From the NCBI GenBank assembly GCA_001544595.2, contig FCOH02000021.1, forward strand, positions 1 through 64,000: 64,000 nt of DNA, read 5' to 3'. Below the pieces are notes generated by a model, which searched no databases, was not told where the DNA came from, and worked only from the letters and a program-made list of their open reading frames with translations. Shown in pieces: positions 30,753-39,143 of this stretch. This DNA is from Caballeronia peredens (GTDB lineage: Bacteria > Pseudomonadota > Gammaproteobacteria > Burkholderiales > Burkholderiaceae). Every line of letters begins with the position of its first letter. Positions within the stretch are counted from its first letter, which is position 1. A program made the position numbers and the translations under genes.

Positions 30753-32099
30753 TTGGCTAACAGCCCGAGTCTCGCAAAACCCGGTCGAAGCGCGGCGAAA
30801 TTCGGCGATCTGCGCCGGCGTGCAGTGTTTCTGCTGCTGGCGCTGATCGTCTACCGCATTGGTGCGCACATTCCGGTTCCGGGCATCGATCCGGATCAGC
30901 TGGCGAAGCTGTTCCAGAGCCAGTCGGGCGGCATCCTTGGCATGTTCAACATGTTCTCGGGTGGCGCGCTGTCGCGGTTCACGATCTTTGCGCTGGGCAT
31001 CATGCCCTACATCTCGTCGTCGATCATCATGCAGTTGCTGTCGATCGTTTCGCCGCAGATGGAGGCGCTGAAGAAGGAAGGGCAGGCAGGCCAGCGGAAG
31101 ATTACGCAGTACACGCGTATTTTCACGGTGGTGCTGGCGACCTTCCAGGCGTTCGGTATCGCGGTCGCGCTGGAAAATCAGCCGGCTCTGGTGCTGGATC
31201 CCGGCATGGTGTTCCGCCTGACGACGGTCGTCACACTGGTGACGGGCACGATGTTCCTGATGTGGCTCGGTGAGCAGATCACGGAACGCGGTCTCGGAAA
31301 CGGTATCTCGATCATCATCTTCGGTGGCATCGCAGCGGGTTTCCCTAATGCGATCGGCGGTCTGTTCGAGCTGGTTCGCACCGGTTCGATGAGCATCATC
31401 TCGGCGATCATCATTGTCGTGCTGATCGCGGCGGTCACGTATCTGGTCGTGTTCATCGAACGCGGTCAGCGCAAGATCCTCGTGAACTACGCGAAGCGCC
31501 AGGTCGGTAACAAGATTTACGGCGGACAGTCGTCCCATCTGCCGCTCAAGCTGAACATGTCGGGTGTGATTCCGCCGATCTTCGCATCGTCGATCATTCT
31601 CTTCCCGGCAACCATCCTGAACTGGTTCAGTTCGGGGTCGCGTACCAACTGGTTCGCGAACACGCTGCACAACGTGGCCGAGGCGCTGAAGCCCGGTCAA
31701 CCCGTGTACGTGCTGCTGTACGCGTTGGCGATCGTTTTCTTCTGCTTCTTTTACACCGCACTGGTGTTCAACAGCCGGGAAACCGCCGACAACTTGAAGA
31801 AGAGCGGTGCTTTCGTTCCGGGTATCCGTCCGGGCGATCAGACTGCACGGTATATCGACCGCATCCTCACGCGTCTGACGCTGGCTGGTGCGATCTACAT
31901 CGTATTCGTGTGCCTGCTGCCTGAGTTTCTGGTGTTGCGCTGGAACGTGCCGTTTTATTTTGGTGGAACGTCGCTGCTGATCATTGTCGTCGTCACGATG
32001 GACTTCATGGCTCAGGTGCAGTCGTACGTTATGTCGCAACAATATGAATCGCTGCTCAAGAAGGCCAACTTCAAGGGTAGCAACGTCCCGATGCGTTAA
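30753..32099 (+). CDS. secY: Preprotein translocase subunit SecY
   Basis: SecY is the protein-conducting channel of the Sec system. The 448-residue protein has the ten membrane segments of the family. It contains the plug region FNMFSGGALSRFTIFALGIMPYISSSIIMQLL and the cytoplasmic loops that bind SecA and ribosomes (ERGQRKILVNYAKRQVG near residue 240). The start is a TTG at 30753, preceded by GGAGAAGG; the protein then begins MANSPSLAKPGRSAAKFGDLRRRAVF as in other Burkholderia. It is near the end of the spc operon. Confidence 0.98.
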   Translation: MANSPSLAKPGRSAAKFGDLRRRAVFLLLALIVYRIGAHIPVPGIDPDQLAKLFQSQSGGILGMFNMFSGGALSRFTIFALGIMPYISSSIIMQLLSIVSPQMEALKKEGQAGQRKITQYTRIFTVVLATFQAFGIAVALENQPALVLDPGMVFRLTTVVTLVTGTMFLMWLGEQITERGLGNGISIIIFGGIAAGFPNAIGGLFELVRTGSMSIISAIIIVVLIAAVTYLVVFIERGQRKILVNYAKRQVGNKIYGGQSSHLPLKLNMSGVIPPIFASSIILFPATILNWFSSGSRTNWFANTLHNVAEALKPGQPVYVLLYALAIVFFCFFYTALVFNSRETADNLKKSGAFVPGIRPGDQTARYIDRILTRLTLAGAIYIVFVCLLPEFLVLRWNVPFYFGGTSLLIIVVVTMDFMAQVQSYVMSQQYESLLKKANFKGSNVPMR

Positions 32100-32107
32100 T
32101 TAGGACT

Positions 32108-32326
32108 ATGGCCAAAGACGATGTTATCCAGATGCAGGGTGAGGTCATCGAAAACCTCCCCAACGCTACTTTCCGGGTGAAATTGGAAAATGGCCATGTC
32201 GTCCTGGGGCATATTTCCGGAAAGATGCGGATGCACTACATCCGCATCCTGCCGGGCGACAAGGTTACGGTTGAATTGACGCCTTACGATCTGTCTCGTG
32301 CACGGATCGTGTTCCGGGCGAAGTGA
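32108..32326 (+). CDS. infA: Translation initiation factor IF-1
   Basis: IF-1 blocks the A site during initiation. The 72-residue OB-fold protein MAKDDVIQMQGEVIENLPNATFRVKLENGHVVLGHISGKMRMHYIRILPGDKVTVELTPYDLSRARIVFRAK is complete. It lies between secY and rpmJ, a common position outside the enterics. Burkholderiaceae often carry a second infA elsewhere; none is in this window. Confidence 0.98.
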   Translation: MAKDDVIQMQGEVIENLPNATFRVKLENGHVVLGHISGKMRMHYIRILPGDKVTVELTPYDLSRARIVFRAK

Positions 32327-32346
32327 TTTGAAAAAAGGGTAATATC

Positions 32347-32463
32347 ATGAAAGTGATGGCATCGGTTAAGCGCATTTGCCGCAATTGCAAGATCATCAAG
32401 CGCAAGGGCGTTGTGCGCGTGATTTGCAGCTCTGATCCGCGCCACAAACAGCGTCAAGGCTGA
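32347..32463 (+). CDS. rpmJ: 50S ribosomal protein L36
   Basis: L36 is the smallest ribosomal protein. The 38-residue product starts [20 protein letters not shown] and ends with [12 protein letters not shown]. It has the zinc ligands of the C+ type: two cysteines in CRNC, one more Cys and a His. It is preceded by AAAGGGT and lies 20 bases after infA and 41 before rpsM, its conserved place. Confidence 0.97.
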
Positions 32464-32504
32464 ACGCCGCGCTTTTGCTTGCGCTTTTTGTTTGAGGAAA
32501 AACA

Positions 32505-32870
32505 ATGGCTCGTATCGCAGGGGTTAACATCCCGAATCACCAGCATACCGAGATCGGCCTGACGGCAATCTTCGGCATCGGACGCACGCGTTCCCGCGGC
32601 ATTTGCACCGCAGCTGGTGTGGAATTTTCGAAGAAGGTCAAGGACCTTACTGACGCAGACCTCGAAAAGCTGCGTGACGAAGTGGGCAAGTTCATCGTCG
32701 AAGGCGATCTTCGCCGTGAAGTCACGATGAACATCAAGCGCCTGATGGACTTGGGTTGCTACCGCGGCATGCGTCATCGCAAGGGCCTGCCCCTGCGTGG
32801 CCAGCGTACGCGCACGAATGCCCGTACGCGCAAGGGTCCGCGTCGTGCAGCGCAATCGCTGAAGAAGTAA
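32505..32870 (+). CDS. rpsM: 30S ribosomal protein S13
   Basis: S13 contacts the P-site tRNA and forms bridges to the 50S subunit. The 121-residue protein starts MARIAGVNIPNHQHTEIGLTAIFGIGRTRSRGIC and ends with the basic tail GLPLRGQRTRTNARTRKGPRRAAQSLKK. It is the first gene of the alpha operon cluster. Confidence 0.99.
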   Translation: MARIAGVNIPNHQHTEIGLTAIFGIGRTRSRGICTAAGVEFSKKVKDLTDADLEKLRDEVGKFIVEGDLRREVTMNIKRLMDLGCYRGMRHRKGLPLRGQRTRTNARTRKGPRRAAQSLKK

Positions 32871-32898
32871 GCGGAACTGACAGTTACAGGAAAACGTA

Positions 32899-33303
32899 AT
32901 GGCTAAGGCTTCGAACAACTCCGCGGCGCAACGCGTTCGCAAGAAGGTCAAGAAGAACGTCGCCGAGGGCGTGGTTCACGTTCACGCGTCGTTCAACAAC
33001 ACCATCATCACGATCACCGACCGTCAAGGTAACGCGCTCGCATGGGCGACGTCGGGTGGTCAGGGCTTCAAGGGTTCGCGTAAGTCGACGCCCTTCGCAG
33101 CTCAGGTGGCAGCTGAGTCGGCTGGCCGCGTGGCGATGGAATACGGCGTGAAGAACCTCGAAGTGCGGATCAAGGGCCCCGGTCCTGGCCGTGAATCGGC
33201 GGTGCGCGCGCTGCATGGTCTTGGCATCAAGATCACCGCGATCTCCGACGTGACGCCGGTCCCGCACAACGGTTGCCGTCCGCCGAAGCGCCGTCGTATC
33301 TAA
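32899..33303 (+). CDS. rpsK: 30S ribosomal protein S11
   Basis: S11 is in the 30S platform near the E site. The 134-residue protein contains GVVHVHASFNNTIITITDRQGNALAWATSGGQGFKGSRKSTPFAAQ and ends with ITAISDVTPVPHNGCRPPKRRRI, the S11 signature. It is 28 bases after rpsM. Confidence 0.99.
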   Translation: MAKASNNSAAQRVRKKVKKNVAEGVVHVHASFNNTIITITDRQGNALAWATSGGQGFKGSRKSTPFAAQVAAESAGRVAMEYGVKNLEVRIKGPGPGRESAVRALHGLGIKITAISDVTPVPHNGCRPPKRRRI

Positions 33304-33463
33304 TACGCCGACGCGACCGCATGTTTCCTGTCGATGCGCGAGTATCGGCGGGTTTCGTGCGTTATGAAGCTTTATCTAAGCCCACCGTTCGACCCGCCGG
33401 GTTCGGACTAGCGCAGACTGAAGTTTGACGGAAGTTTGCGTGATCAATATTTAAGGATGCAAA
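33304..33463 (+). other. rpsK-rpsD intergenic region
   Basis: This 160-base gap has no gene. TTAAGGATG near its end places the ribosome binding site of rpsD. I see no convincing promoter; it is probably transcribed as part of the alpha operon, where S4 acts as repressor in enteric bacteria. Confidence 0.4.
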
Positions 33464-34087
33464 GTGGCACGCTATACCGGTCCCAAAGCAAAACTGTCCC
33501 GCCGTGAAGGCACCGATCTGTTCCTGAAGAGCGCACGCCGCTCGCTCGCCGACAAGTGCAAGCTGGACAGCAAGCCCGGCCAGCACGGCCGCATCTCGGG
33601 CGCGCGTACGTCCGACTACGGCACCCAATTGCGCGAAAAGCAAAAAGTGAAGCGTATCTACGGCGTGCTGGAACGTCAGTTCCGCCGCTACTTCGCTGAA
33701 GCCGACCGCCGCAAGGGCCCGACGGGCGAAAACCTGCTCCAGTTGCTCGAGTCGCGTCTCGACAACGTCGTGTATCGCATGGGCTTCGGCTCGACGCGCG
33801 CTGAAGCACGTCAGCTCGTCAGCCACAAGTCGATCATGGTGAACGGTCAGGTTGCGAACATCCCGTCGCTGCAAGTGAAGTCGGGCGATGTCGTGTCCGT
33901 GCGCGAGCAGTCGCGCAAGCAGGCTCGTATCGTCGAAGCCCTCTCGCTGGCCGAGCAAGGCGGAATGCCCAGCTGGGTGTCGGTCGACGCGAAGAAATTC
34001 GAAGGCACGTTCAAGTCGATGCCCGAGCGTAGCGATATCGCCGGCGACATCAACGAAAGCCTGATCGTCGAATTGTATTCGCGTTAA
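33464..34087 (+). CDS. rpsD: 30S ribosomal protein S4
   Basis: S4 nucleates 30S assembly and, in enteric bacteria, represses the alpha operon. The 207-residue protein starts MARYTGPKAKLSRREGTDLFLKSARRSL with GTG as start codon. It contains the S4 RNA-binding domain LDNVVYRMGFGSTRAEARQLVSHKSIMVNGQVANIPSLQVKSGDVVSV. The N-terminal part lacks the zinc cysteines of some S4 forms. Confidence 0.99.
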   Translation: MARYTGPKAKLSRREGTDLFLKSARRSLADKCKLDSKPGQHGRISGARTSDYGTQLREKQKVKRIYGVLERQFRRYFAEADRRKGPTGENLLQLLESRLDNVVYRMGFGSTRAEARQLVSHKSIMVNGQVANIPSLQVKSGDVVSVREQSRKQARIVEALSLAEQGGMPSWVSVDAKKFEGTFKSMPERSDIAGDINESLIVELYSR

Positions 34088-34088
34088 T

Positions 34089-34106
34089 CGCGCGTCAAGA
34101 CGCGCG
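34089..34106 (+). other. Hairpin after rpsD
   Basis: CGCGCGT (34089-34095) pairs with ACGCGCG (34100-34106) around a CAAG loop two bases after the rpsD stop. No T-run follows, so transcription probably continues to rpoA. It may protect the mRNA 3' end after processing. Confidence 0.45.
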
Positions 34107-34233
34107 GTAACCGGATCTGCAGCCGGGGAGCCTGATTGCAGGTGGCAACGGGCAGCCTCGGCTGTTTATTTCCAGGTTGTTACCGGTCAGCCTTATCGGT
34201 GTAACGAGCCGAGGGTATTGAAAAGGAAAACCT

Positions 34234-35211
34234 ATGCAAACCAGTTTGTTGAAGCCCAAGATCATTGCAGTTGAATCGCTTGGTGAAAACCATGCGAAGG
34301 TGGTTATGGAGCCGTTCGAACGCGGCTATGGCCACACCTTGGGTAACGCGCTTCGGCGCGTGCTGCTGTCGTCGATGATCGGCTATGCGCCGACCGAAGT
34401 GACGATCGCAGGCGTCGTGCACGAATACTCGACGCTCGATGGTGTGCAAGAGGATGTGGTCAACCTGCTGTTGAACCTGAAGGGTGTCGTTTTCAAGCTG
34501 CACAACCGCGACGAAGTCACGGTGACGCTGCGCAAGGAAGGCGAAGGCGTTGTCACGGCCGGCGATATCGAACTCGCGCATGATTGCGAGGTCATCAACC
34601 CCGAGCACGTGGTCGCGCACCTGTCGAAGGGCGGCAAGCTCGACGTTCAGATCAAGATCGAAAAGGGCCGCGGTTATGTGCCGGGCAACGTGCGCCGTTA
34701 CGGCGAAGAGTCGGCGAAGATCATCGGCCGCATCGTGCTGGACGCTTCGTTCTCGCCGGTTCGCCGCGTGAGCTACGCCGTGGAAAGCGCGCGTGTCGAA
34801 CAGCGTACCGACCTCGACAAGCTCGTGATGAACATCGAGACCAACGGTGTCATCTCGCCGGAAGAAGCGATCCGCCAGTCGGCGCGCATTCTGGTCGATC
34901 AGTTGTCCGTGTTCGCGGCACTGGAAGGCACCGAAGCGGCAGCGGAAGCGCCGTCGCGCGCACCGCAGATCGATCCGATCCTGCTGCGCCCGGTGGACGA
35001 TCTCGAACTCACGGTTCGTTCCGCGAACTGCCTGAAGGCCGAGAACATCTACTACATCGGCGACCTGATCCAGCGCACGGAAAACGAGCTGCTGAAGACG
35101 CCGAATCTGGGCCGCAAGTCGCTGAACGAAATCAAGGAAGTGCTGGCTTCGCGTGGTCTGACGCTCGGTATGAAGCTCGAAAACTGGCCGCCGGCCGGTC
35201 TCGACAAGTAA
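34234..35211 (+). CDS. rpoA: DNA-directed RNA polymerase subunit alpha
   Basis: Alpha dimerises to start RNA polymerase assembly and its C-terminal domain binds UP elements and activators. The 325-residue protein has the N-terminal domain with GYGHTLGNALRRVLLSSMIGYAPTEVTI. The C-terminal domain LRPVDDLELTVRSANCLKAENIYYIGDLIQRTENELLKTPNLGRKSLNEIKEVLASRGL follows a flexible linker. TGAAAAGGA precedes the ATG. A promoter-containing hairpin separates it from rplQ. Confidence 0.99.
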   Translation: MQTSLLKPKIIAVESLGENHAKVVMEPFERGYGHTLGNALRRVLLSSMIGYAPTEVTIAGVVHEYSTLDGVQEDVVNLLLNLKGVVFKLHNRDEVTVTLRKEGEGVVTAGDIELAHDCEVINPEHVVAHLSKGGKLDVQIKIEKGRGYVPGNVRRYGEESAKIIGRIVLDASFSPVRRVSYAVESARVEQRTDLDKLVMNIETNGVISPEEAIRQSARILVDQLSVFAALEGTEAAAEAPSRAPQIDPILLRPVDDLELTVRSANCLKAENIYYIGDLIQRTENELLKTPNLGRKSLNEIKEVLASRGLTLGMKLENWPPAGLDK

Positions 35212-35243
35212 TAGCGAAGTCGCCGCCGAAATTGGCAACGCTG

Positions 35244-35273
35244 TTGGCACAGACGCGGATTCTGCTTTAAAAT
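35244..35273 (+). promoter_or_regulatory. Promoter upstream of rplQ, inside an inverted repeat
   Basis: A -35 TTGGCA (35244-35249) and -10 TAAAAT (35268-35273) with an 18-base spacer lie about 95 bases before rplQ. It could give rplQ its own transcription. The -10 box straddles the loop and right arm of the inverted repeat 35251-35281. Confidence 0.68.
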
Positions 35274-35281
35274 CCGCGTCT
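35251..35281. repeat. Perfect 11-bp inverted repeat over the rplQ promoter
   Basis: AGACGCGGATT (35251-35261) and AATCCGCGTCT (35271-35281) are exact reverse complements around a 9-base loop, followed by a T-rich stretch (TGCTTTATTTT). In read-through RNA from rpoA it resembles an imperfect terminator. Confidence 0.95.
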
Positions 35282-35369
35282 TGCTTTATTTTCGACCGGC
35301 CCGTGCGCCTGCTTCCGAAATCGGGGCGCAATAGAAGAGCTGGATCAAAACTCGTTAAAGGAACTGAAA

Positions 35370-35765
35370 ATGCGTCATAAGCACGGTCTGCGGAAACTGA
35401 ACCGCACGAGCAGCCATCGTCTGGCAATGCTCCGCAATATGTCGAACTCGCTCATCGAGCACGAAGTCATCAAGACGACGCTGCCGAAGGCCAAGGAACT
35501 GCGCAAGGTCGTCGAGCCCCTCATCACGCTCGGCAAGAAGCCGTCGCTGGCGAATCGCCGTCTGGCGTTCAACCGCCTGCGCGATCGTGATTCCGTCGCA
35601 AAGCTGTTCGACGTGCTCGGTCCCCGCTACGCAAGCCGTCCGGGTGGCTACCTCAGCATCCTGAAGTTCGGTTTCCGCGTCGGCGACAACGCGCCGATGG
35701 CGCTGGTCCAGTTGATGGATCGCCCGGAAGTCGAAGAGACGGAAGAAGTGCAAGAAGCGGAATAA
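35370..35765 (+). CDS. rplQ: 50S ribosomal protein L17
   Basis: L17 is a 50S protein near the tunnel exit. The 131-residue protein starts MRHKHGLRKLNRTSSHRLAMLRNMSNSLIEHEVIKTTLPKAKELRKVVEPLITLGK, the L17 signature. It has an acidic tail (EVEETEEVQEAE). TAAAGGAAC precedes the ATG. A terminator ends the ribosomal cluster just after it. Confidence 0.99.
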   Translation: MRHKHGLRKLNRTSSHRLAMLRNMSNSLIEHEVIKTTLPKAKELRKVVEPLITLGKKPSLANRRLAFNRLRDRDSVAKLFDVLGPRYASRPGGYLSILKFGFRVGDNAPMALVQLMDRPEVEETEEVQEAE

Positions 35766-35788
35766 ATTCCGGTTCAGGTTGTTAGCGG

Positions 35789-35815
35789 AAAGGCCAAGCT
35801 CAGCTTGGCCTTTTT
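35789..35815 (+). terminator. Intrinsic terminator after rplQ
   Basis: An 11-base perfect stem (35789-35799 with 35803-35813) with a very short TCA loop is followed by T residues. It closes the long ribosomal protein cluster. Confidence 0.9.
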
Positions 35816-35917
35816 GCATTCTGGCTGCGGCTTTTCAGCGCGCCTGACCGTCGAGATGCTGGATGGCCCTCGATGCTACGATATCGAGATGGCTGTTCCG
35901 CCGCGCTGGAGTCACGA

Positions 35918-36250
35918 GTGAATCTCCCCGTCGTTCTGATGCTGTCCACGCTGCCCGATACCGCCGCAGCCGATTCGCTCGCGCAGGCGGCGCTCGAGGC
36001 GCGCCTCGCCGCGTGCGTGTCGAATATCGGCGCAGTGGCTTCGCAGTATCACTGGAAGGGCGCGCTGGCGTCCGCGCAGGAAGTGCAGTTGCTGTTCAAG
36101 ACCAGCGTCGCGCGCGCCGAAGAATTGCAGCGCTTCGTCGAAGCCCGGCATCCTTATGAAACACCCGAAATCCTCGTCTGGCAGGTGGATGCATCGCCGG
36201 GCTATGGACAGTGGGTCAACGCAGAAACGCAGCGTCCTCTCCATGTTTGA
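35918..36250 (+). CDS. cutA: CutA family divalent-ion tolerance protein
   Basis: CutA forms stable ferredoxin-like trimers and is linked to copper and other divalent-cation tolerance, though its biochemical role is unclear. I choose the GTG at 35918, with GGAG six bases upstream, giving 110 residues starting MNLPVVLMLSTLPDTAAADSLAQAALEARLAACVSNIG. Conserved features are the LAACVSNIG segment, the SQYHWKG strand and RHPYETPEILVW. The frame is open 15 codons further upstream but lacks a good binding site there. It overlaps dsbD by eight bases; the cutA-dsbD pairing is also seen in E. coli. Confidence 0.92.
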   Translation: MNLPVVLMLSTLPDTAAADSLAQAALEARLAACVSNIGAVASQYHWKGALASAQEVQLLFKTSVARAEELQRFVEARHPYETPEILVWQVDASPGYGQWVNAETQRPLHV

Positions 36251-38090
36251 GTTTTCCCGTCTCATCGCGCGCCGAATCCTGGCCGCGCTCTTCCTGCTGA
36301 CCGCTTTTTCGCTGGTGTCGGGCGCCGCGCGCGCAGCCGACGATTTCCTCGATCCCGCCGTCGCATTCAAGTTCAGCGCGTCCGAAAAGCCGGGCGAAGT
36401 GGACGTGCGCTACAAGATCGCGGACGGCTATTACATGTACCGCGAACGTTTCGCGTTCGCGGTGAAGAGCGGCGACGCGACGATCGGCGCCGCGCAATTG
36501 CCCGCGGGCAAAGTCCATTTCGATCAGACCTTCAACAAGGACGTCGAGACGTATCGCGGCGAATTGCTCATCCGCATTCCTGTCACGCAGGCGAAGGGGC
36601 CGTTCGAACTCGCGGTGACCTCGCAGGGATGCGCGGATCAGGGCATCTGTTATCCGCCGATGGAAAAGGTCTACCGCGTCAAGGGCGACGCGCTTCAGCC
36701 CGCCGGCGCCATTTCGCCTGTCGCGACCAAAAGCGCCGACGCTTCGACGTCCTGGTTCGAACGCGCGACGAGCGCCGATTACGCGCAATCGATGCTCGAA
36801 GGCGGCGGATTCTTTGCGGTCGTCGGGCTGTATTTCCTCGCCGGCATCGTGTTGAGCCTGCTGCCCTGTTCGTATCCGATGATCCCGATTCTTTCCGCGA
36901 TCATCGTCGGGGAAGGCGCGCGCGTGACGCGTACGCGTGGCTTCGCGCTGTCGGTGTCGTATGTCGTCGGCATGGCGCTCGTGTACACCGTGCTCGGCAT
37001 TGCCGCCGCGCTGGTCGGCCAGAGTCTCGGCGCGTGGCTGCAGAACCCGTGGGTGCTCGGCGCGTTCGGCGTGTTGCTCGCGGCTTTCGCCGTCGCGCTG
37101 ATCTCGGGCGTCGACATCGTGTTGCCGGAGCGCTGGCAAAGCGGCGTCAACGAGGCATCGCAGAAGCGCGGCGGCGGCAAGTTCGCTGCGGTCGCCGTGA
37201 TGGGCGCGCTGTCTGCGCTCGTCGTCGGCGCGTGCATGACGGCGCCGCTCTTCGCGGTGCTCGCGTTCATTGCGCATACGGGCAACGCGGTGCTCGGCGG
37301 CGCGGCGCTGTTCGCGATGGGCATCGGCCTCGGCGTGCCGCTGCTCGTCATCGGCTTCGGCGCCGGCTCGATCCTGCCGCGCGCCGGCGCGTGGATGGAC
37401 GGCGTGAAGGTGTTCTTCGGCGTCATTTTGCTGGCGGCCGCGTTGTGGATCGTGTGGCCTGTGATCGGCGGCGTCGCGCAGATGTTGCTTGCCGCGCTGT
37501 GGCTGCTGATCGCGGCGGCGTCGCTCGGACTGTTCTCGTCGGGCGCGCCGACGCCTGTCGGCGTGTGGAAGCGGCTCGGACGCGGACTCGGCGCTGCGTT
37601 CGCGATCTGGGCGGCGACGTTGCTCGTCGGCCTGGCCGCGGGCTCGACCGATCCGCTGCGCCCGCTCGCCGTGCTGGCTGCGCGAGGCGACGCGTCCGCG
37701 GGTGCGAGCGCGGGAAACGCGCCGTCGCAGGGCCCGGCTTTCGCGCCCGTGCGTTCGTCGGCGGAACTGGACGCCGCGGTCAAATCGGCCGCGCGCCCCG
37801 CGATGCTCGATTTCTACGCCGACTGGTGCGTGTCCTGCAAGGAAATGGAGAAGCTGACGTTCTCGGACGCCCGCGTGCAGGCGCGTCTCGCGCAACTGAA
37901 TCTTCTGCGCGCCGACGTGACCGCGAACAATACCGACGACCAGGCCTTGCTCAAGCGCTTCAAGTTGTTCGGCCCGCCGGGCATCATCTTCTTCGATGCG
38001 CAAGGCAACGAAGTCGCGCGCGTGGTCGGCTACGAATCGGCGGACACGTTCCTCAAGAGCCTCGACAAAGTGGGTCCGTCGAACGGATAA
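36243..38090 (+). CDS. dsbD: Thiol:disulfide interchange protein DsbD
   Basis: DsbD moves electrons from cytosolic thioredoxin across the inner membrane to periplasmic partners such as DsbC and cytochrome c maturation factors. The 615-residue protein has a signal peptide (to about residue 31, ending ARA). The periplasmic alpha domain has Cys130 and Cys136 (CADQGIC). The multi-pass beta domain has Cys209 (LLPCSYPMIP) and Cys331 (GACMTAPL). The C-terminal thioredoxin domain has Cys529-Val-Ser-Cys532. All six redox cysteines are present. The start at 36243 lies inside the end of cutA. The frame extends further upstream, but that part is cutA sequence in another frame. Confidence 0.96.
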   Translation: MFEFSRLIARRILAALFLLTAFSLVSGAARAADDFLDPAVAFKFSASEKPGEVDVRYKIADGYYMYRERFAFAVKSGDATIGAAQLPAGKVHFDQTFNKDVETYRGELLIRIPVTQAKGPFELAVTSQGCADQGICYPPMEKVYRVKGDALQPAGAISPVATKSADASTSWFERATSADYAQSMLEGGGFFAVVGLYFLAGIVLSLLPCSYPMIPILSAIIVGEGARVTRTRGFALSVSYVVGMALVYTVLGIAAALVGQSLGAWLQNPWVLGAFGVLLAAFAVALISGVDIVLPERWQSGVNEASQKRGGGKFAAVAVMGALSALVVGACMTAPLFAVLAFIAHTGNAVLGGAALFAMGIGLGVPLLVIGFGAGSILPRAGAWMDGVKVFFGVILLAAALWIVWPVIGGVAQMLLAALWLLIAAASLGLFSSGAPTPVGVWKRLGRGLGAAFAIWAATLLVGLAAGSTDPLRPLAVLAARGDASAGASAGNAPSQGPAFAPVRSSAELDAAVKSAARPAMLDFYADWCVSCKEMEKLTFSDARVQARLAQLNLLRADVTANNTDDQALLKRFKLFGPPGIIFFDAQGNEVARVVGYESADTFLKSLDKVGPSNG

Positions 38091-38092
38091 AA

Positions 38093-38122
38093 AAAGGGCG
38101 ACGCCGCGAGGCATCGCCCTTT
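38093..38122. terminator. Bidirectional terminator between dsbD and hemB
   Basis: Arms 38093-38105 and 38110-38122 form a 13-bp stem with one A-C mismatch and a GCGA loop, with an A-run on the left and T on the right. It lies between convergent dsbD (+) and hemB (-) and can serve both. Confidence 0.85.
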
Positions 38123-38144
38123 GTGCATTCCCGATTCAGACGGC

Positions 38145-39143
38145 TTACTTCGATGCCCGCAGAATCCGCGCGGCGTCGAGCGCGAAGTACGTCAGCACGC
38201 CATCCGCGCCCGCGCGCTTGAACGCGAGCAGCGCTTCCATCATTACCTTGTCGTGATCGATCCAGCCGTTTTGCGCGGCGGCCTTGATCATCGCGTACTC
38301 GCCGCTCACCTGATACGCGTAGGTCGGAAAGCGGAACTCGTCTTTCACGCGGCGCACGATGTCCAGATACGGCATGCCCGGCTTGACCATCACCATGTCC
38401 GCGCCTTCCTCGATGTCCATGCGCACTTCGCGCATGGCTTCGTCGGAGTTGGCCGGGTCCATCTGATACGTCATCTTGTTGCTCTTGCCGAGATTCGCGG
38501 CCGAGCCGACGGCATCGCGGAACGGGCCATAGAACGCCGACGCGTACTTCGCCGCGTAGGCCATGATGCGCGTGTGAATGTGATCTTCGCTTTCGAGCAT
38601 TTCGCGGATCGCGCCGATGCGGCCGTCCATCATGTCCGACGGCGCGACGATATCGACGCCTGCTTCGGCCTGCGTACGCGCCTGCTCGACGAGAATCTCG
38701 CTCGTCTCGTCGTTCTTCACGTAGCCTTCTTCGTCGAGCACGCCGTCCTGGCCGTGGCTCGTGTACGGATCGAGCGCGACGTCGGTCAGCACGCCGAGCA
38801 TCGGGAAATTCTTCTTGAGTTCGCGCACGGCGCGCGGAATCAGGCCCGCCGGATTCGTGGCCTCGCGACCGTCGGGCGTCTTCAGCGACGGCTCGATCGC
38901 CGGGAACAACGACAGCACCGGCACGCCCAGCTCCACGCATTGCTCGGCGACTTTCATCAGCAGATCGACGGACGTGCGCTCGACGCCGGGCATCGACGGC
39001 ACCGCCTGACGCACGTTCGCGCCTTCGACGATGAACACCGGGTAAATGAGGTCGTTGGTCGAAAGCGTGTTCTCGCGCATCAGGCGGCGCGAGAAGTCAT
39101 CGCGGCGCATGCGGCGCGGACGATGGTGGGGATAGAAGCTCAT
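38145..39143 (-). CDS. hemB: Delta-aminolevulinic acid dehydratase (porphobilinogen synthase)
   Basis: HemB condenses two 5-aminolevulinate molecules to porphobilinogen in tetrapyrrole synthesis. The 332-residue protein has the metal-switch region TDVALDPYTSHGQDG, which has Asp instead of the zinc cysteines and so indicates a Mg2+-type enzyme. It also has SDMMDGRIGAIR, and the active-site lysine segment VMVKPGMPYLDIV. The start gives MSFYPHHRPRRMRRDDFSRRLMRENTL, usual for betaproteobacteria. Its neighbours encode cytochrome c maturation, which needs haem. Confidence 0.98.
   Translation of the reverse strand: MSFYPHHRPRRMRRDDFSRRLMRENTLSTNDLIYPVFIVEGANVRQAVPSMPGVERTSVDLLMKVAEQCVELGVPVLSLFPAIEPSLKTPDGREATNPAGLIPRAVRELKKNFPMLGVLTDVALDPYTSHGQDGVLDEEGYVKNDETSEILVEQARTQAEAGVDIVAPSDMMDGRIGAIREMLESEDHIHTRIMAYAAKYASAFYGPFRDAVGSAANLGKSNKMTYQMDPANSDEAMREVRMDIEEGADMVMVKPGMPYLDIVRRVKDEFRFPTYAYQVSGEYAMIKAAAQNGWIDHDKVMMEALLAFKRAGADGVLTYFALDAARILRASK

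Noticed and set aside
36629..38221. + strand open frame of 530 codons in another frame of dsbD
   Set aside because: Arg-rich low-complexity product; dsbD in the other frame has all family motifs.
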